DNA from: Chondrinema litorale
GTDB lineage: Bacteria > Bacteroidota > Bacteroidia > Cytophagales > Flammeovirgaceae
DNA: 64,000 nucleotides
Reading direction: 5' to 3'
Assembly: GCF_026250525.1 (NCBI RefSeq)
Contig: NZ_CP111043.1
Span: 4,105,001 to 4,169,000 of the forward strand
Shown: positions 1 through 7,616 of the stretch, piece after piece
How the letters are laid out: each line of letters starts with the position of its first letter
Numbering within the stretch: the first letter of the stretch is position 1
Made by a program: the position numbers and the translations under genes
The notes under the pieces: generated by a model
Told to the model about the DNA's origin: nothing
The model's database searches: none
The model's input: the letters and a program-made list of their open reading frames with translations, nothing else

Positions 1-1287
1 ATCCATTGCATATTGCTTGTCGAGCTGCACATTGGCAAAGATGGAATGTTCTCCTTTAGGTTCTATTCTGCCAGGCGAGAATCTTCTGTAAGTAGCCGAA
101 GCACCAAAGCTTATCTCATTGGATGGGTTTAGGAAATAAGTAAGGTCTTTTTTCAACGTGGCTTCTTGCATATTGGCAGTCCATTCGAAACCTTGTACAT
201 CATCATCCAAGAACAATTTGTAATCAAAATCGCTAAAAGCAAAAGTAGTGTTGGAAAACAATCGCTCATTAAACAAATGGTTCCAGCGGAAGGTGGTAGT
301 TTTATTACCCCAGCCGATTCCTCCATCGTTAAAGTTGATTACATCTCTACCAAGATAAGCGGCGAGGAAGAATCTGTTTTTGTTGTTTGGCTTCCAGTTA
401 ATTTTTCCATTAAAATCATAGAAATAAACAGGAATGTTTTGCCCAACAGCTTTGGCGACAACATCAGCATAAGATCTTCGGGCAGAAACTATAAAAGAGC
501 TTTTGTTTTTAGCGATGGGACCTTCTAGCATAAATTTACTAGCTAATAGCCCTATAGAGCCTGCTCCTGAGAGTTTGTTTGCATTACCATCCTTTGTTCT
601 AATATCAAGTAAAGATGATAAGCGGCCGCCATATTGTGCTGGAATGCCTCCTCTGTAAAGCTCTGAGCTTTTAATTACATCTGCATTAAAAACTGAAAAT
701 AACCCAAAGAAATGAGACGGGTCGTATACTGGTGCCTCGTCAAGAAGAATCATGTTTTGGTCGGCACTTCCACCACGAACAAAAAATGCAGAAGTTCCTT
801 CGCCGGCAGTTAAAACACCAGGCTGCATCTGAACTGTTTTGATAATATCGGGCTCGCCAAATAGGGCCGGAAGGTTTTTAACCTGAACAATATTAATCTC
901 TGATTTACCAATAGAAAGATCTTGTACGTTGTGATCTTCGGCCTCGGCTTCTACTACAACCTCTTCTAGTTCGGTACTAGATTCTGTTAATTTTAAGTTG
1001 AGTGAGAGGTTTTCGTTAAGTGTAATTTGTTTTTTTAAAGGTTCATATCCGATAAAGCTTAAAGTAATGTTATATTCTCCTTCTTTAAGGGTAAGCGAGT
1101 AGAATCCATAAGGATTTGAAACTACTCCGTTTTTTATCTCTTCTACATATACTGTTACACCTAGTAGTTCTTCGCCAGTTTTGGCGTCTTTAACATATCC
1201 GCTAATAGTATAACTTTGCTGCGAAAAAGCATAGAAGCTTATAAAAAGAAATGATAGTGATAAAAAATACTTATTAATCTGACACAT
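1..1287 (-). CDS. TonB-dependent receptor with carboxypeptidase-like N-domain (3' end cut by window edge)
   Basis: The frame is open from an ATG at 1287 to the left window edge, giving 429 N-terminal residues; the barrel's C-terminus is missing. After a signal peptide (about residues 1-22, ending in FSQQ) comes a carboxypeptidase-regulatory-like beta sandwich (about 25-110, with SGYVKDAKTGEELLGV and later FIGYEP). A TonB plug domain follows (about 125-240), with the typical FVRGGSADQNMILLD and PAQYGGRLSS segments, then the start of the barrel. In this family the outer-membrane receptor imports a large or scarce ligand using TonB energy; the substrate cannot be told from sequence. The domain order fits the Bacteroidetes FecA/CirA-like receptors that act without SusD, and no susD lies next to it. 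A 56-codon frame sits just upstream on the same strand. Confidence 0.93.
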   Translation of the reverse strand, partial: MCQINKYFLSLSFLFISFYAFSQQSYTISGYVKDAKTGEELLGVTVYVEEIKNGVVSNPYGFYSLTLKEGEYNITLSFIGYEPLKKQITLNENLSLNLKLTESSTELEEVVVEAEAEDHNVQDLSIGKSEINIVQVKNLPALFGEPDIIKTVQMQPGVLTAGEGTSAFFVRGGSADQNMILLDEAPVYDPSHFFGLFSVFNADVIKSSELYRGGIPAQYGGRLSSLLDIRTKDGNANKLSGAGSIGLLASKFMLEGPIAKNKSSFIVSARRSYADVVAKAVGQNIPVYFYDFNGKINWKPNNKNRFFLAAYLGRDVINFNDGGIGWGNKTTTFRWNHLFNERLFSNTTFAFSDFDYKLFLDDDVQGFEWTANMQEATLKKDLTYFLNPSNEISFGASATYRRFSPGRIEPKGEHSIFANVQLDKQYAMD

Positions 1288-1328
1288 AGAGTTGGTAAAT
1301 AGTGTATTATACTTTGAAAAAATGAGGG

Positions 1329-1499
1329 CTATTCTCTTACAATTTTGCTCGTTTTGATTAGTTGAGCTATTTCATCTTCTACAAGCATATTCTCATAATT
1401 TTTAATTGAACTTACAAAACCTCTTGTATAACTTTTTACATAACCTAATTGAAACTTTCCCTTTCTTGTGAAGAGTTTGCTTAAATTATTTTTTCTCAT
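1329..1499 (-). CDS. small basic protein of unknown function (56 aa)
   Basis: A complete 56-codon frame runs from ATG at 1499 to TAG at 1329-1331, on the same strand as the TonB receptor and 41 bases upstream of its start. The N-terminus is strongly basic (MRKNNLSKLFTRKGKF) and the C-terminal half is amphipathic and acidic (ENMLVEDEIAQLIKT). It has no signal peptide, membrane segment or motif I recognise. Codon use is like the neighbours and the A/T-rich upstream sequence fits a Bacteroidetes translation start. It could be a short conserved protein co-transcribed with the receptor, or a chance frame; the composition leans mildly to a real gene. Confidence 0.45.
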   Translation of the reverse strand: MRKNNLSKLFTRKGKFQLGYVKSYTRGFVSSIKNYENMLVEDEIAQLIKTSKIVRE

Positions 1500-1731
1500 A
1501 AGATAAATTTTAGAATAAGAAATTTAAGAGTGAATTATTAGGATAAAGTAGATTGTGCAGTATAATAAGATGTATTTCTGAGATAGATAATCAGCTTACT
1601 ATACGGCATTGCTGATTGCGATTGTTCAGGTAAACTCTATGTTTTTTTTGTGAATTATTATGGGTGGTATCATCATTAGTTGAACGGAACTTATTGGTTA
1701 CTTATGGGAGCCTTTTTTTAATGAAAAGCAT
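1500..1731. other. intergenic region between receptor and uspA-like gene
   Basis: This stretch separates two minus-strand genes and is A/T-rich. I see no coding frame with protein-like composition, no RNA gene and no repeat in it. The promoter of the receptor and its small upstream frame should lie here, but I cannot pick a convincing -33/-7 pair. Confidence 0.5.
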
Positions 1732-1762
1732 AAAAAAAGACCGCCTGTAGGAATAGGCGGTC
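1732..1762 (-). terminator. intrinsic terminator of the uspA-like gene
   Basis: A perfect 8-bp stem (GACCGCCT 1739-1746 with AGGCGGTC 1755-1762) closes an 8-base loop. On the minus strand it is followed directly by seven T (1738-1732). It lies about 50 bases after the uspA-like stop codon, as expected for its terminator. Confidence 0.9.
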
Positions 1763-1812
1763 TATAGTGTTGAGGTATTAAGATTGGAACTTAATACTTA
1801 TAAAGCTATTTA

Positions 1813-2697
1813 TTAATCTTCTTTTTCGTTGAAGTGATCATTAAAAGTTAAAACTGGTATTGATGCATGGTTAGCAACTTCTTCTGCTATACTACCAAAT
1901 AGTAAGTGAGAAATACCTGTTCTGCCATGAGTACTCATAGCCATAATGTCTGCACTTATTTCATGCCCAAAAGCTCTAATTCCTTCTTCCTCTGTAAAGT
2001 AATTGAAAACTTCTGCTTTGTAATCTTCAAACCCATGACTTTTGGCGAACTCATTAATCAAATTTAGTGTATCAGGTGTTGTTTCAAAAGTGTTAGGTGT
2101 TATTATTTTTACAAACACCAATTCGGCCATAAAAATTTCTTGGAAGCTCTTTAAGGCAGTAATTGTTTTTTCAGGGACTTTCTTAAAGTTAGATGCAAAC
2201 ACAATCTTTCTTGGATCGAAACCCTCAGGATAATGCTTCACAGTAAGTACAGGTACTTTAGAGTATCTAATCACTTTTTCAGTATTAGAACCAACAAATA
2301 CCTCATCTATGCCACTAGCACCTTTAGAGCCTATTACGATTAAATCAGTTTGGTCTTTTACAACAAATTTAGCCATGTGTTTTTGGAATGAGTCAAATAC
2401 AACATGCTCTTTAATAGTGCTGTGTGGATATTGATCTTTAAGCGCCTGAATCCTACCTTTTGTAGTTTCCATGAGTTTTTCCATGTAGAGTTTGTAAAAT
2501 GCTGGATTCTCTGCATGGTCTTCAGTATAACCCATAATACCAAGGTTATCTTCATGGCCCACGTATGGAATATCTACTATATGGAGGAGGGTAATCTCTG
2601 CATTAATTCTATCAGCAATTTCTACTGCAACTGCGAGTGCATTGTTTGCTTCAGTAGAAAAATCTGTTGGGACGAGTATTTTTTTTATAGTGCTCAT
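1813..2697 (-). CDS. tandem universal stress protein (UspA family)
   Basis: The 294 residues hold two Usp domains (about 1-150 and 158-285), as in double-domain stress proteins. The first starts with KKILVPTDFS and carries the complete ATP-binding pattern G-x2-G-x9-G-S (GSKGASGIDEVFVGS). The second has STHGRTGISHLLFGS, with Ser in place of the first Gly, so nucleotide binding may differ between the halves. Usp proteins are cytoplasmic and act in stress and growth arrest, in many bacteria under oxygen limitation. A TGAT-N4-ATCA palindrome at 2770-2781, about 73 bases upstream of the start, suggests control by a CRP/FNR-family regulator. The gene is monocistronic, with a clear terminator downstream. 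Confidence 0.95.
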   Translation of the reverse strand: MSTIKKILVPTDFSTEANNALAVAVEIADRINAEITLLHIVDIPYVGHEDNLGIMGYTEDHAENPAFYKLYMEKLMETTKGRIQALKDQYPHSTIKEHVVFDSFQKHMAKFVVKDQTDLIVIGSKGASGIDEVFVGSNTEKVIRYSKVPVLTVKHYPEGFDPRKIVFASNFKKVPEKTITALKSFQEIFMAELVFVKIITPNTFETTPDTLNLINEFAKSHGFEDYKAEVFNYFTEEEGIRAFGHEISADIMAMSTHGRTGISHLLFGSIAEEVANHASIPVLTFNDHFNEKED

Positions 2698-2767
2698 TTG
2701 ATTACTGGTTAAACTGGTTTCTTAGTAATTTTATGTCTTAAATATATTTACATACGCAAGTTAAAAA

Positions 2768-2783
2768 TATGATTTTAATCATA
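2768..2783 (-). promoter_or_regulatory. CRP/FNR-type palindrome upstream of the uspA-like gene
   Basis: TATGATTTTAATCATA is a perfect 7+7 inverted repeat around TT and contains TGAT-N4-ATCA, the core of FNR/CRP operators. If it acts from -41.5, the transcript would start near 2734, and a weak -7-like TATTTAAG lies at 2745-2738 on the minus strand. The arrangement is inferred; the palindrome itself is plain in the sequence. Confidence 0.5.
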
Positions 2784-2911
2784 AGATTACTTGAGCTTTT
2801 AATTAGAAAGCTGCTCATTTCTATTACAGAAATAAACTTCCTTTTTTTAAGAATGCTTAATGATTAGATTTGTTTTTAATAGTTTAAACAAATATTAAAG
2901 AAAGTAAAAAA

Positions 2912-3730
2912 TTGAATAGCGAAAAGTCACTCTCATTTATAAAAGATAAAAGAACTAGCCTTTTTATCGTTTTAAGCGGTATTTTTTTAACTAATGCCAT
3001 ATTAGCCGAAGTCGTAGGTGTAAAGATATTTTCACTGGAATCGCTGTTAGGAATGAAACCTGCGCAAATTCATTTACTAGGTGAGTTTGTATTGGACTTT
3101 AATCTTACTGCAGGGGTAATGATTTGGCCTGTGGTTTTTATCACAACCGATATTATAAATGAGTATTTTGGGAAAGCAGGAGTGAGGAGAATATCATTTT
3201 TAACAGCGGCATTTATTGCCTATATGTTTATAGTGATATGGATTGTAACAGATTTGCCACCAGCTCAATTCTGGCTTGAAGTGTATAGTAAAGATGCTGA
3301 TGGTAATACCTTTGATATTGATTATGCTTTTTCTAGTATATTTAGACAAGGTTTACGAATTATAATTGGATCACTAGTAGCCTTTTTAATTGGCCAGCTA
3401 GTAGACGCATTTACTTTCCAATGGCTTAGAAAATTTACTGGTAGTTCTAAAATTTGGCTAAGAGCAACTGGTTCTACACTAATTTCTCAGTTTATTGATA
3501 GCTTTGTAGTATTAGGTGTGGCTTTTTATGGTATTTGGCCATTAAAAGAAGTGATTGCAGTTGGCATAATGAATTATATATATAAATTTTGTGTAGCAGT
3601 GGTACTTACTCCGCTACTATATGTTGCCCATTATTTTATAGATATGTATCTAGGCAAAGAATTATCTGAACAAATGATTAATGAAGCATCTGCCAGTGAA
3701 TTTTTTGAAAAACCGTTAAGTAGCAAATAG
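2912..3730 (+). CDS. yhhQ: YhhQ-family queuosine precursor transporter (VUT/DUF165)
   Basis: This 272-residue integral membrane protein has about six hydrophobic segments. The N-terminal part LSGIFLTNAILAEVVGVKIF and the central FITTDIINEYFGK are hallmarks of the YhhQ/VUT family, whose E. coli member imports 7-cyano/7-aminomethyl-deazaguanine for queuosine in tRNA. The start is TTG at 2912: the frame has a stop at 2885-2887, no ATG before the conserved region, and an A-rich stretch just upstream. The C-terminal tail is hydrophilic. Its neighbours are unrelated, so it probably forms its own transcript, converging on the reductase gene downstream. Confidence 0.9.
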   Translation: MNSEKSLSFIKDKRTSLFIVLSGIFLTNAILAEVVGVKIFSLESLLGMKPAQIHLLGEFVLDFNLTAGVMIWPVVFITTDIINEYFGKAGVRRISFLTAAFIAYMFIVIWIVTDLPPAQFWLEVYSKDADGNTFDIDYAFSSIFRQGLRIIIGSLVAFLIGQLVDAFTFQWLRKFTGSSKIWLRATGSTLISQFIDSFVVLGVAFYGIWPLKEVIAVGIMNYIYKFCVAVVLTPLLYVAHYFIDMYLGKELSEQMINEASASEFFEKPLSSK

Positions 3731-3743
3731 GTAAATAAGAGTT

Positions 3744-3776
3744 TGGGCTTACTCTATTTTTTGGATAGTAAGCCCA
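3744..3776. terminator. convergent hairpin between yhhQ and the reductase gene
   Basis: TGGGCTTACT (3744-3753) and AGTAAGCCCA (3767-3776) form a perfect 10-bp stem between two converging genes, overlapping the last codons of the minus-strand gene. Only short T-tracts flank it, so termination strength on either strand is uncertain. Confidence 0.5.
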
Positions 3777-5488
3777 TTTGAATCTTGTTGTGTGATTTTT
3801 TTATAGTCATTACCATTGTCATTTAAATATGCTTCAATTGGTGAGTTGAGCATTTTCCATGATAGGAAACCACCCGCAAGGTTTTTTACACTTTTAAAAC
3901 CATAGGCTTTTAATATTAGAGCAGCAACATAACCTCTTAATCCCTTTTGGCAATATACAATTATATTTTTCTCTTTCGGTATAGAGTCTAATCTTGCTCT
4001 TAAGTCGTCTAGCGGATAATTTATTGCTCCTGGTATTATTCCTTGTTTATATAACTCATCAGGGTTTCTAACATCAATTAAAAACTGGTTGTCTGTGTTA
4101 AGTTCTTCTAAAGTTAATTTGAGATTTACAGGGTCTATATCTTCAATACTCTTTGCAATATCTCTTGTCCCTATAAACCCAGATGTAATTACAGCATCTT
4201 TTGCTGGAGAATAGGGTGGTGCGTAAGCCAAATCTAACTGCGAAAGATCATCCATTTTTAACTTTGCATAAATACATGTGCTTAACACATCAATTCTTTT
4301 ATCAACCCCTTTTTCACCGAAAATTTGTGCACCAAGTATGGTTTTACTATCAGGAGAATAAAATATTTCTATAAATAAATCAGTCGGATTAGGATAAAAA
4401 GTTGGAGTAGCAGAAGTAACAAAAAAACTAGATTCAAAAGGAATGTTTTTAGACTTTAGCATTTTGGCCGTCATACCGGTTTTAGCCAAAGTATAGTCAA
4501 ATATTTTTACAATGGTTGTATTATAAGCTCCTTTAAACACCTCATTACCTCCTCCAGCATTTGCTCCAGCTACTCTACCACCTTTGTTAGAGTGCGTACC
4601 CATAGGAAAGTAGTCGTATTCATTAGTAATCAGGTTTTTAATACTGGCACAGTCTCCTGCTGCATATACATGAGGCAAAGTTGTACGCATGTACTCATCT
4701 ACTATTAATGCTCCATTTTTTAGGTGTTCAGCTCCTTCGGCAAGTAATAGTTCTGTATTAGGCCTAAGTCCAACTGATACCAACAGATAATCTGTGTTAA
4801 TCTTGCTGCCATCATTTAATTGTATTTCTCTTTTTACAGGATCGATGCTGCTTATAATTGTACCTGTTCTAATATCTACACCTACTTCTTTAAGTACATT
4901 ATAAGTCATCTTACTAAATTTTGTATCCCATATAGGGAGTACATCATCTTGCAATTCTATAAGACTCACTTTTTTGCCTGCTTTGCATAGGTTTTCGGTA
5001 ATTTCTATACCTATTAGCCCTGAACCTAGTACAGTAATGTGTTCGGCATTTTCAAGCACCTTATCATCATAAATCTTTTTAAGATCTGTAATAGATTTAC
5101 AATGGCTCCAATTATTACAATTTTCTATATTTTCAATAGGAGGTGTATAGGCTGATGCTCCTGTAGCAAAAATTAATTCTGTATATTGGTATTTTCTACC
5201 TGAAGAAGTAATAACCTCTCTTATTGTAGTATCAATATCAATTACAGTTTCATTTAAATATACTTCTATGTTAAATCTTCTTCTTAATAGTTCAGCATCT
5301 ACTACACTTAATTGATCTAACTTATTCTCTTTTGCAGATAGAGCATAAGGAATACCACAAGTTGCTGTACTAATTCTGTCTGTTTTTTCAAAAAGTAAGA
5401 TTTCACAATTAGCATCTGTTCTCCTTGCTTTTGCAGCAGCAGAAGGACCTGCAGAAAGACCGCCAACTATAATAATTCTTTTTTCCAT
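3749..5488 (-). CDS. CoA-disulfide-reductase-like FAD oxidoreductase with C-terminal rhodanese domain
   Basis: The 579-residue protein has an FAD Rossmann motif (GGLSAGPSAAAKARR, 9-23), a redox Cys44 in STATCGIPY at the single-Cys position of CoA disulfide reductases, and an NAD(P)H motif GSGLIG near 160. A dimerisation domain follows, then a rhodanese domain from about 460 with Cys513 in YCQKGLRG. CoADR-rhodanese fusions reduce CoA or other low-molecular-weight disulfides and persulfides with NAD(P)H, so a role in thiol and sulfane-sulfur balance is likely. The preferred start is the ATG at 5488; one in frame at 5497 adds three residues. A CRP/FNR-type palindrome (5545-5556) and a second 17-bp palindrome (5580-5596) lie upstream. 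Confidence 0.92.
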   Translation of the reverse strand: MEKRIIIVGGLSAGPSAAAKARRTDANCEILLFEKTDRISTATCGIPYALSAKENKLDQLSVVDAELLRRRFNIEVYLNETVIDIDTTIREVITSSGRKYQYTELIFATGASAYTPPIENIENCNNWSHCKSITDLKKIYDDKVLENAEHITVLGSGLIGIEITENLCKAGKKVSLIELQDDVLPIWDTKFSKMTYNVLKEVGVDIRTGTIISSIDPVKREIQLNDGSKINTDYLLVSVGLRPNTELLLAEGAEHLKNGALIVDEYMRTTLPHVYAAGDCASIKNLITNEYDYFPMGTHSNKGGRVAGANAGGGNEVFKGAYNTTIVKIFDYTLAKTGMTAKMLKSKNIPFESSFFVTSATPTFYPNPTDLFIEIFYSPDSKTILGAQIFGEKGVDKRIDVLSTCIYAKLKMDDLSQLDLAYAPPYSPAKDAVITSGFIGTRDIAKSIEDIDPVNLKLTLEELNTDNQFLIDVRNPDELYKQGIIPGAINYPLDDLRARLDSIPKEKNIIVYCQKGLRGYVAALILKAYGFKSVKNLAGGFLSWKMLNSPIEAYLNDNGNDYKKITQQDSNGLTIQKIE

Positions 5489-5543
5489 AAATAGCACTAT
5501 ATTCTTAAGTTAGTAAAGTAACAGAAGCTATAAACCATTTTTA

Positions 5544-5557
5544 ATGATATTTATCAT
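5544..5557 (-). promoter_or_regulatory. CRP/FNR-type palindrome upstream of the rhodanese reductase
   Basis: ATGATATTTATCAT is a perfect inverted repeat with the TGAT-N4-ATCA core. Acting from -41.5 it would place a start near 5509. A degenerate -7 element, TACTTTAC, lies at 5520-5513 on the minus strand, the same geometry as the uspA-like gene. It sits between divergent genes, so it could also affect the plus-strand gene. Confidence 0.45.
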
Positions 5558-5579
5558 AAAATAATATGACTTTAAAAGT

Positions 5580-5596
5580 TGTGGAAACTTTCCACA
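5580..5596. promoter_or_regulatory. 17-bp palindrome, candidate operator
   Basis: TGTGGAAA-C-TTTCCACA is a perfect 8+1+8 inverted repeat. It sits in the divergent promoter region, directly upstream of a possible -33 TTTG (5598-5601) and a -7-like TGCTTTTG (5619-5626) for the plus-strand gene whose likely start is 5716. Its position suits a repressor or activator site; the binding protein is unknown. Confidence 0.4.
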
Positions 5597-5715
5597 CTTT
5601 GTTGTGAATGTATACGATTGCTTTTGTAATTTTACCCCTCTGTAGGGCTTGTAGCCCATATAAGAGTTTTGGCACTAATTTTTTAAATTTCTTTTGTAAA
5701 CCAATTTTATCACAA

Positions 5716-6273
5716 ATGAAATTTCCTTTTATAATTACTCTTATTTCAGCGATGTGTGTGTCTTTAATTTCTCACTCACAAAGCACTTTTGTAAGTAGCA
5801 ATATGAGTAATTTAGTCTCCTATGAAGATGTTGATAGCGGAAGCGCTCATCAAGGTAACAGAAAGTTTCTGTTGTATAACACTCAAGAGATAAAAGCAAA
5901 TGAGGAAAAAGTGGCTGCAGAATATGCCAGTTTTTCTGACACCCCAATTTTAGAAAATGATGATTATTTCCCTGATGCATTTATAGCATGGGGTACTTTG
6001 GCAGACCTTGCAGGTGATGGCCTTTTACAAAGAGGTGGAAAATGGTCTTACGAAAAAGCCGAGAGTTATAACAGAGAAGAAATGGAAATGTTTCTTCAGG
6101 TAAATTCTGATAGTACTTCTAGTATCAGAATTCCCGGAGTATTAAAAAGAATGCTTACGCTTCACGATGCTTCTTCTTATAAAATTAATAAAGGAGAGTA
6201 CTCTGAACTAAGAATTCTGAACAAAGACAAATTTTGGGAAAACGGACATTTTTTAGTTGTAGTTGTTGAGTAG
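5716..6273 (+). CDS. secreted protein of unknown function
   Basis: I place the start at the ATG at 5716 because it begins a good signal peptide (KFPFIITLISAMCVSLISHSQS), whereas the ATG at 5608 would lie inside the likely promoter and add a Cys-rich leader unlike a protein N-terminus. The mature protein of about 165 residues is acidic and has no family I recognise. It contains a phrase DYFPDAFIAWGTLADLAGDG and a C-terminal hydrophobic strand FLVVVVE. It is probably exported to the periplasm or beyond. It is divergent from the reductase and followed by a hairpin terminator. Confidence 0.75.
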   Translation: MKFPFIITLISAMCVSLISHSQSTFVSSNMSNLVSYEDVDSGSAHQGNRKFLLYNTQEIKANEEKVAAEYASFSDTPILENDDYFPDAFIAWGTLADLAGDGLLQRGGKWSYEKAESYNREEMEMFLQVNSDSTSSIRIPGVLKRMLTLHDASSYKINKGEYSELRILNKDKFWENGHFLVVVVE

Positions 6274-6285
6274 CATATATAGATC

Positions 6286-6328
6286 AAACAGGAGCTAAAG
6301 TGTTTTTTAGTTCCTGTTTATTCTTTTT
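6286..6328 (+). terminator. hairpin terminator after the secreted protein gene
   Basis: A 14-bp stem (6286-6299 with 6306-6319) has one non-Watson-Crick position. That position is G-U on the plus-strand RNA but A-C on the minus strand, so the structure favours the plus-strand transcript. A T-rich stretch follows. It overlaps the stop codon of the converging minus-strand gene. Confidence 0.65.
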
Positions 6329-7278
6329 ACTGAGATTTTATATTTATATCTCGGAATTCCACCAATTGGTATTGTGTAAAAAGGTAACTGTACCCCGTAT
6401 TGATTGGTGATGTAAAATACCAGATTATTATTGGTATTTGTACTGTTTTTAGACTTGATAAATCTGATGTCAAGCGAAGTGTTTTGTTCCTCCTTTGTAA
6501 TCATATGGGTACTGTTTTGCCATTCCCCATTTCCAGACTCAGCCATAGCTTCCCCATTTTTACTCATAGAAACAATATGAATTAAACCATCACTATCAAA
6601 ATCGTAATTATATTGTTTAATTGAGACTACATCTTTAGTTACATAAGGATAGATGTGTACCGTTTCACCAGGAGTTTCGGGTAGTCTAAATGTATATTGA
6701 TAAGTAAATGCATTAGCACCCTCTACACTTCGGTTTACATTGGGGTCTGTGCTTACAAAATACCTGTATAGATTTCCATCATTGCCTTGTAGGCCGGTGC
6801 AGGTAATTTTAAAAATATAACCCTCCATTTCATTTACCATCTCGCCTTGAAGTGGATTAAAAGGACCAAAGCTAAACCATTGTCCATCGTTGGCGGGGTT
6901 ATTTGCAAATGTTCTGCTACTCAATAGGGTACCGCTTTGTTGTGGAGCTCTGTACATATCTCTGTTTGTAAATGTACCACTACCACCATATATAGAGAAG
7001 TTAGACTGAGTATCAAACTCCCCAATTTGCTCATCAATCGATCCGCCAGTATCGGGATCAAAAACTCTTATAAAAAATGGCTTTTGGTATTCTGCGGGAA
7101 TATTTACAAAAAATACTTGTTGGTTGTCATTATCACCGTAACTGCTTTCTGCCTGTTTTCCAAATGTTACCAGATAAGGCACATTTTCTTCATCTGCAGG
7201 AATAGACTGACTTTTAACCCATAGAGGCAAAAGCAAAAAACAAAACCAAAATGTTGCTAAAGCAATATTCTTAGGCAT
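6307..7278 (-). CDS. secreted protein of unknown function (323 aa)
   Basis: The signal peptide covers about residues 1-24 (LATFWFCFLLLPLWVKSQS). The mature part begins with PYLVTFGKQAESSYGD and contains FFIRVFDPDTGGSIDE. I associate these segments with N-terminal beta-rich domains of secreted or outer-membrane proteins in Bacteroidetes, but I cannot name a family. The rest looks beta-rich with few charged helices (FSFGPFNP, YRYFVSTDPN, TVHIYPYV). There are no catalytic motifs and no C-terminal secretion signal I can identify. It shares an intergenic region with the divergent M23 peptidase gene, so the two may be co-regulated in cell-envelope work; this is inference. Confidence 0.8.
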   Translation of the reverse strand: MPKNIALATFWFCFLLLPLWVKSQSIPADEENVPYLVTFGKQAESSYGDNDNQQVFFVNIPAEYQKPFFIRVFDPDTGGSIDEQIGEFDTQSNFSIYGGSGTFTNRDMYRAPQQSGTLLSSRTFANNPANDGQWFSFGPFNPLQGEMVNEMEGYIFKITCTGLQGNDGNLYRYFVSTDPNVNRSVEGANAFTYQYTFRLPETPGETVHIYPYVTKDVVSIKQYNYDFDSDGLIHIVSMSKNGEAMAESGNGEWQNSTHMITKEEQNTSLDIRFIKSKNSTNTNNNLVFYITNQYGVQLPFYTIPIGGIPRYKYKISVKRINRN

Positions 7279-7616
7279 GCAAAAAAAGGCTAATAGTTTG
7301 TTTTAATTTAAAATTTAGGGAGCTCAAGCCCGATAGGAAGCTGTTTTAGTTATTGGTTTTATATGTATTGTTTTCATGTTTTTAGTAGTTAGTGTTATTA
7401 AATCATTTACTTATTAGTAAAACAGCTTGGCTTATTCATTGCTTAAAGTTGCATGAAAATTACAACTAAAAAGTAAAGGTTAAAATTAAGTATTAAGTTT
7501 GCAATCGTAATATGATCACAAATAAATCTTTGAGATTATATCGGTTTTTTTCTTTGAGATATCAATTTTTTAATAATTTCATCAACTCATTTTTTCAAAT
7601 CTTTTCTTGTTTCGGA

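Noticed and set aside
166..528. Plus-strand frame of 120 codons inside the TonB receptor
   Set aside because: It is antisense to a well-supported receptor sequence with plug-domain motifs and its own protein composition is not convincing.
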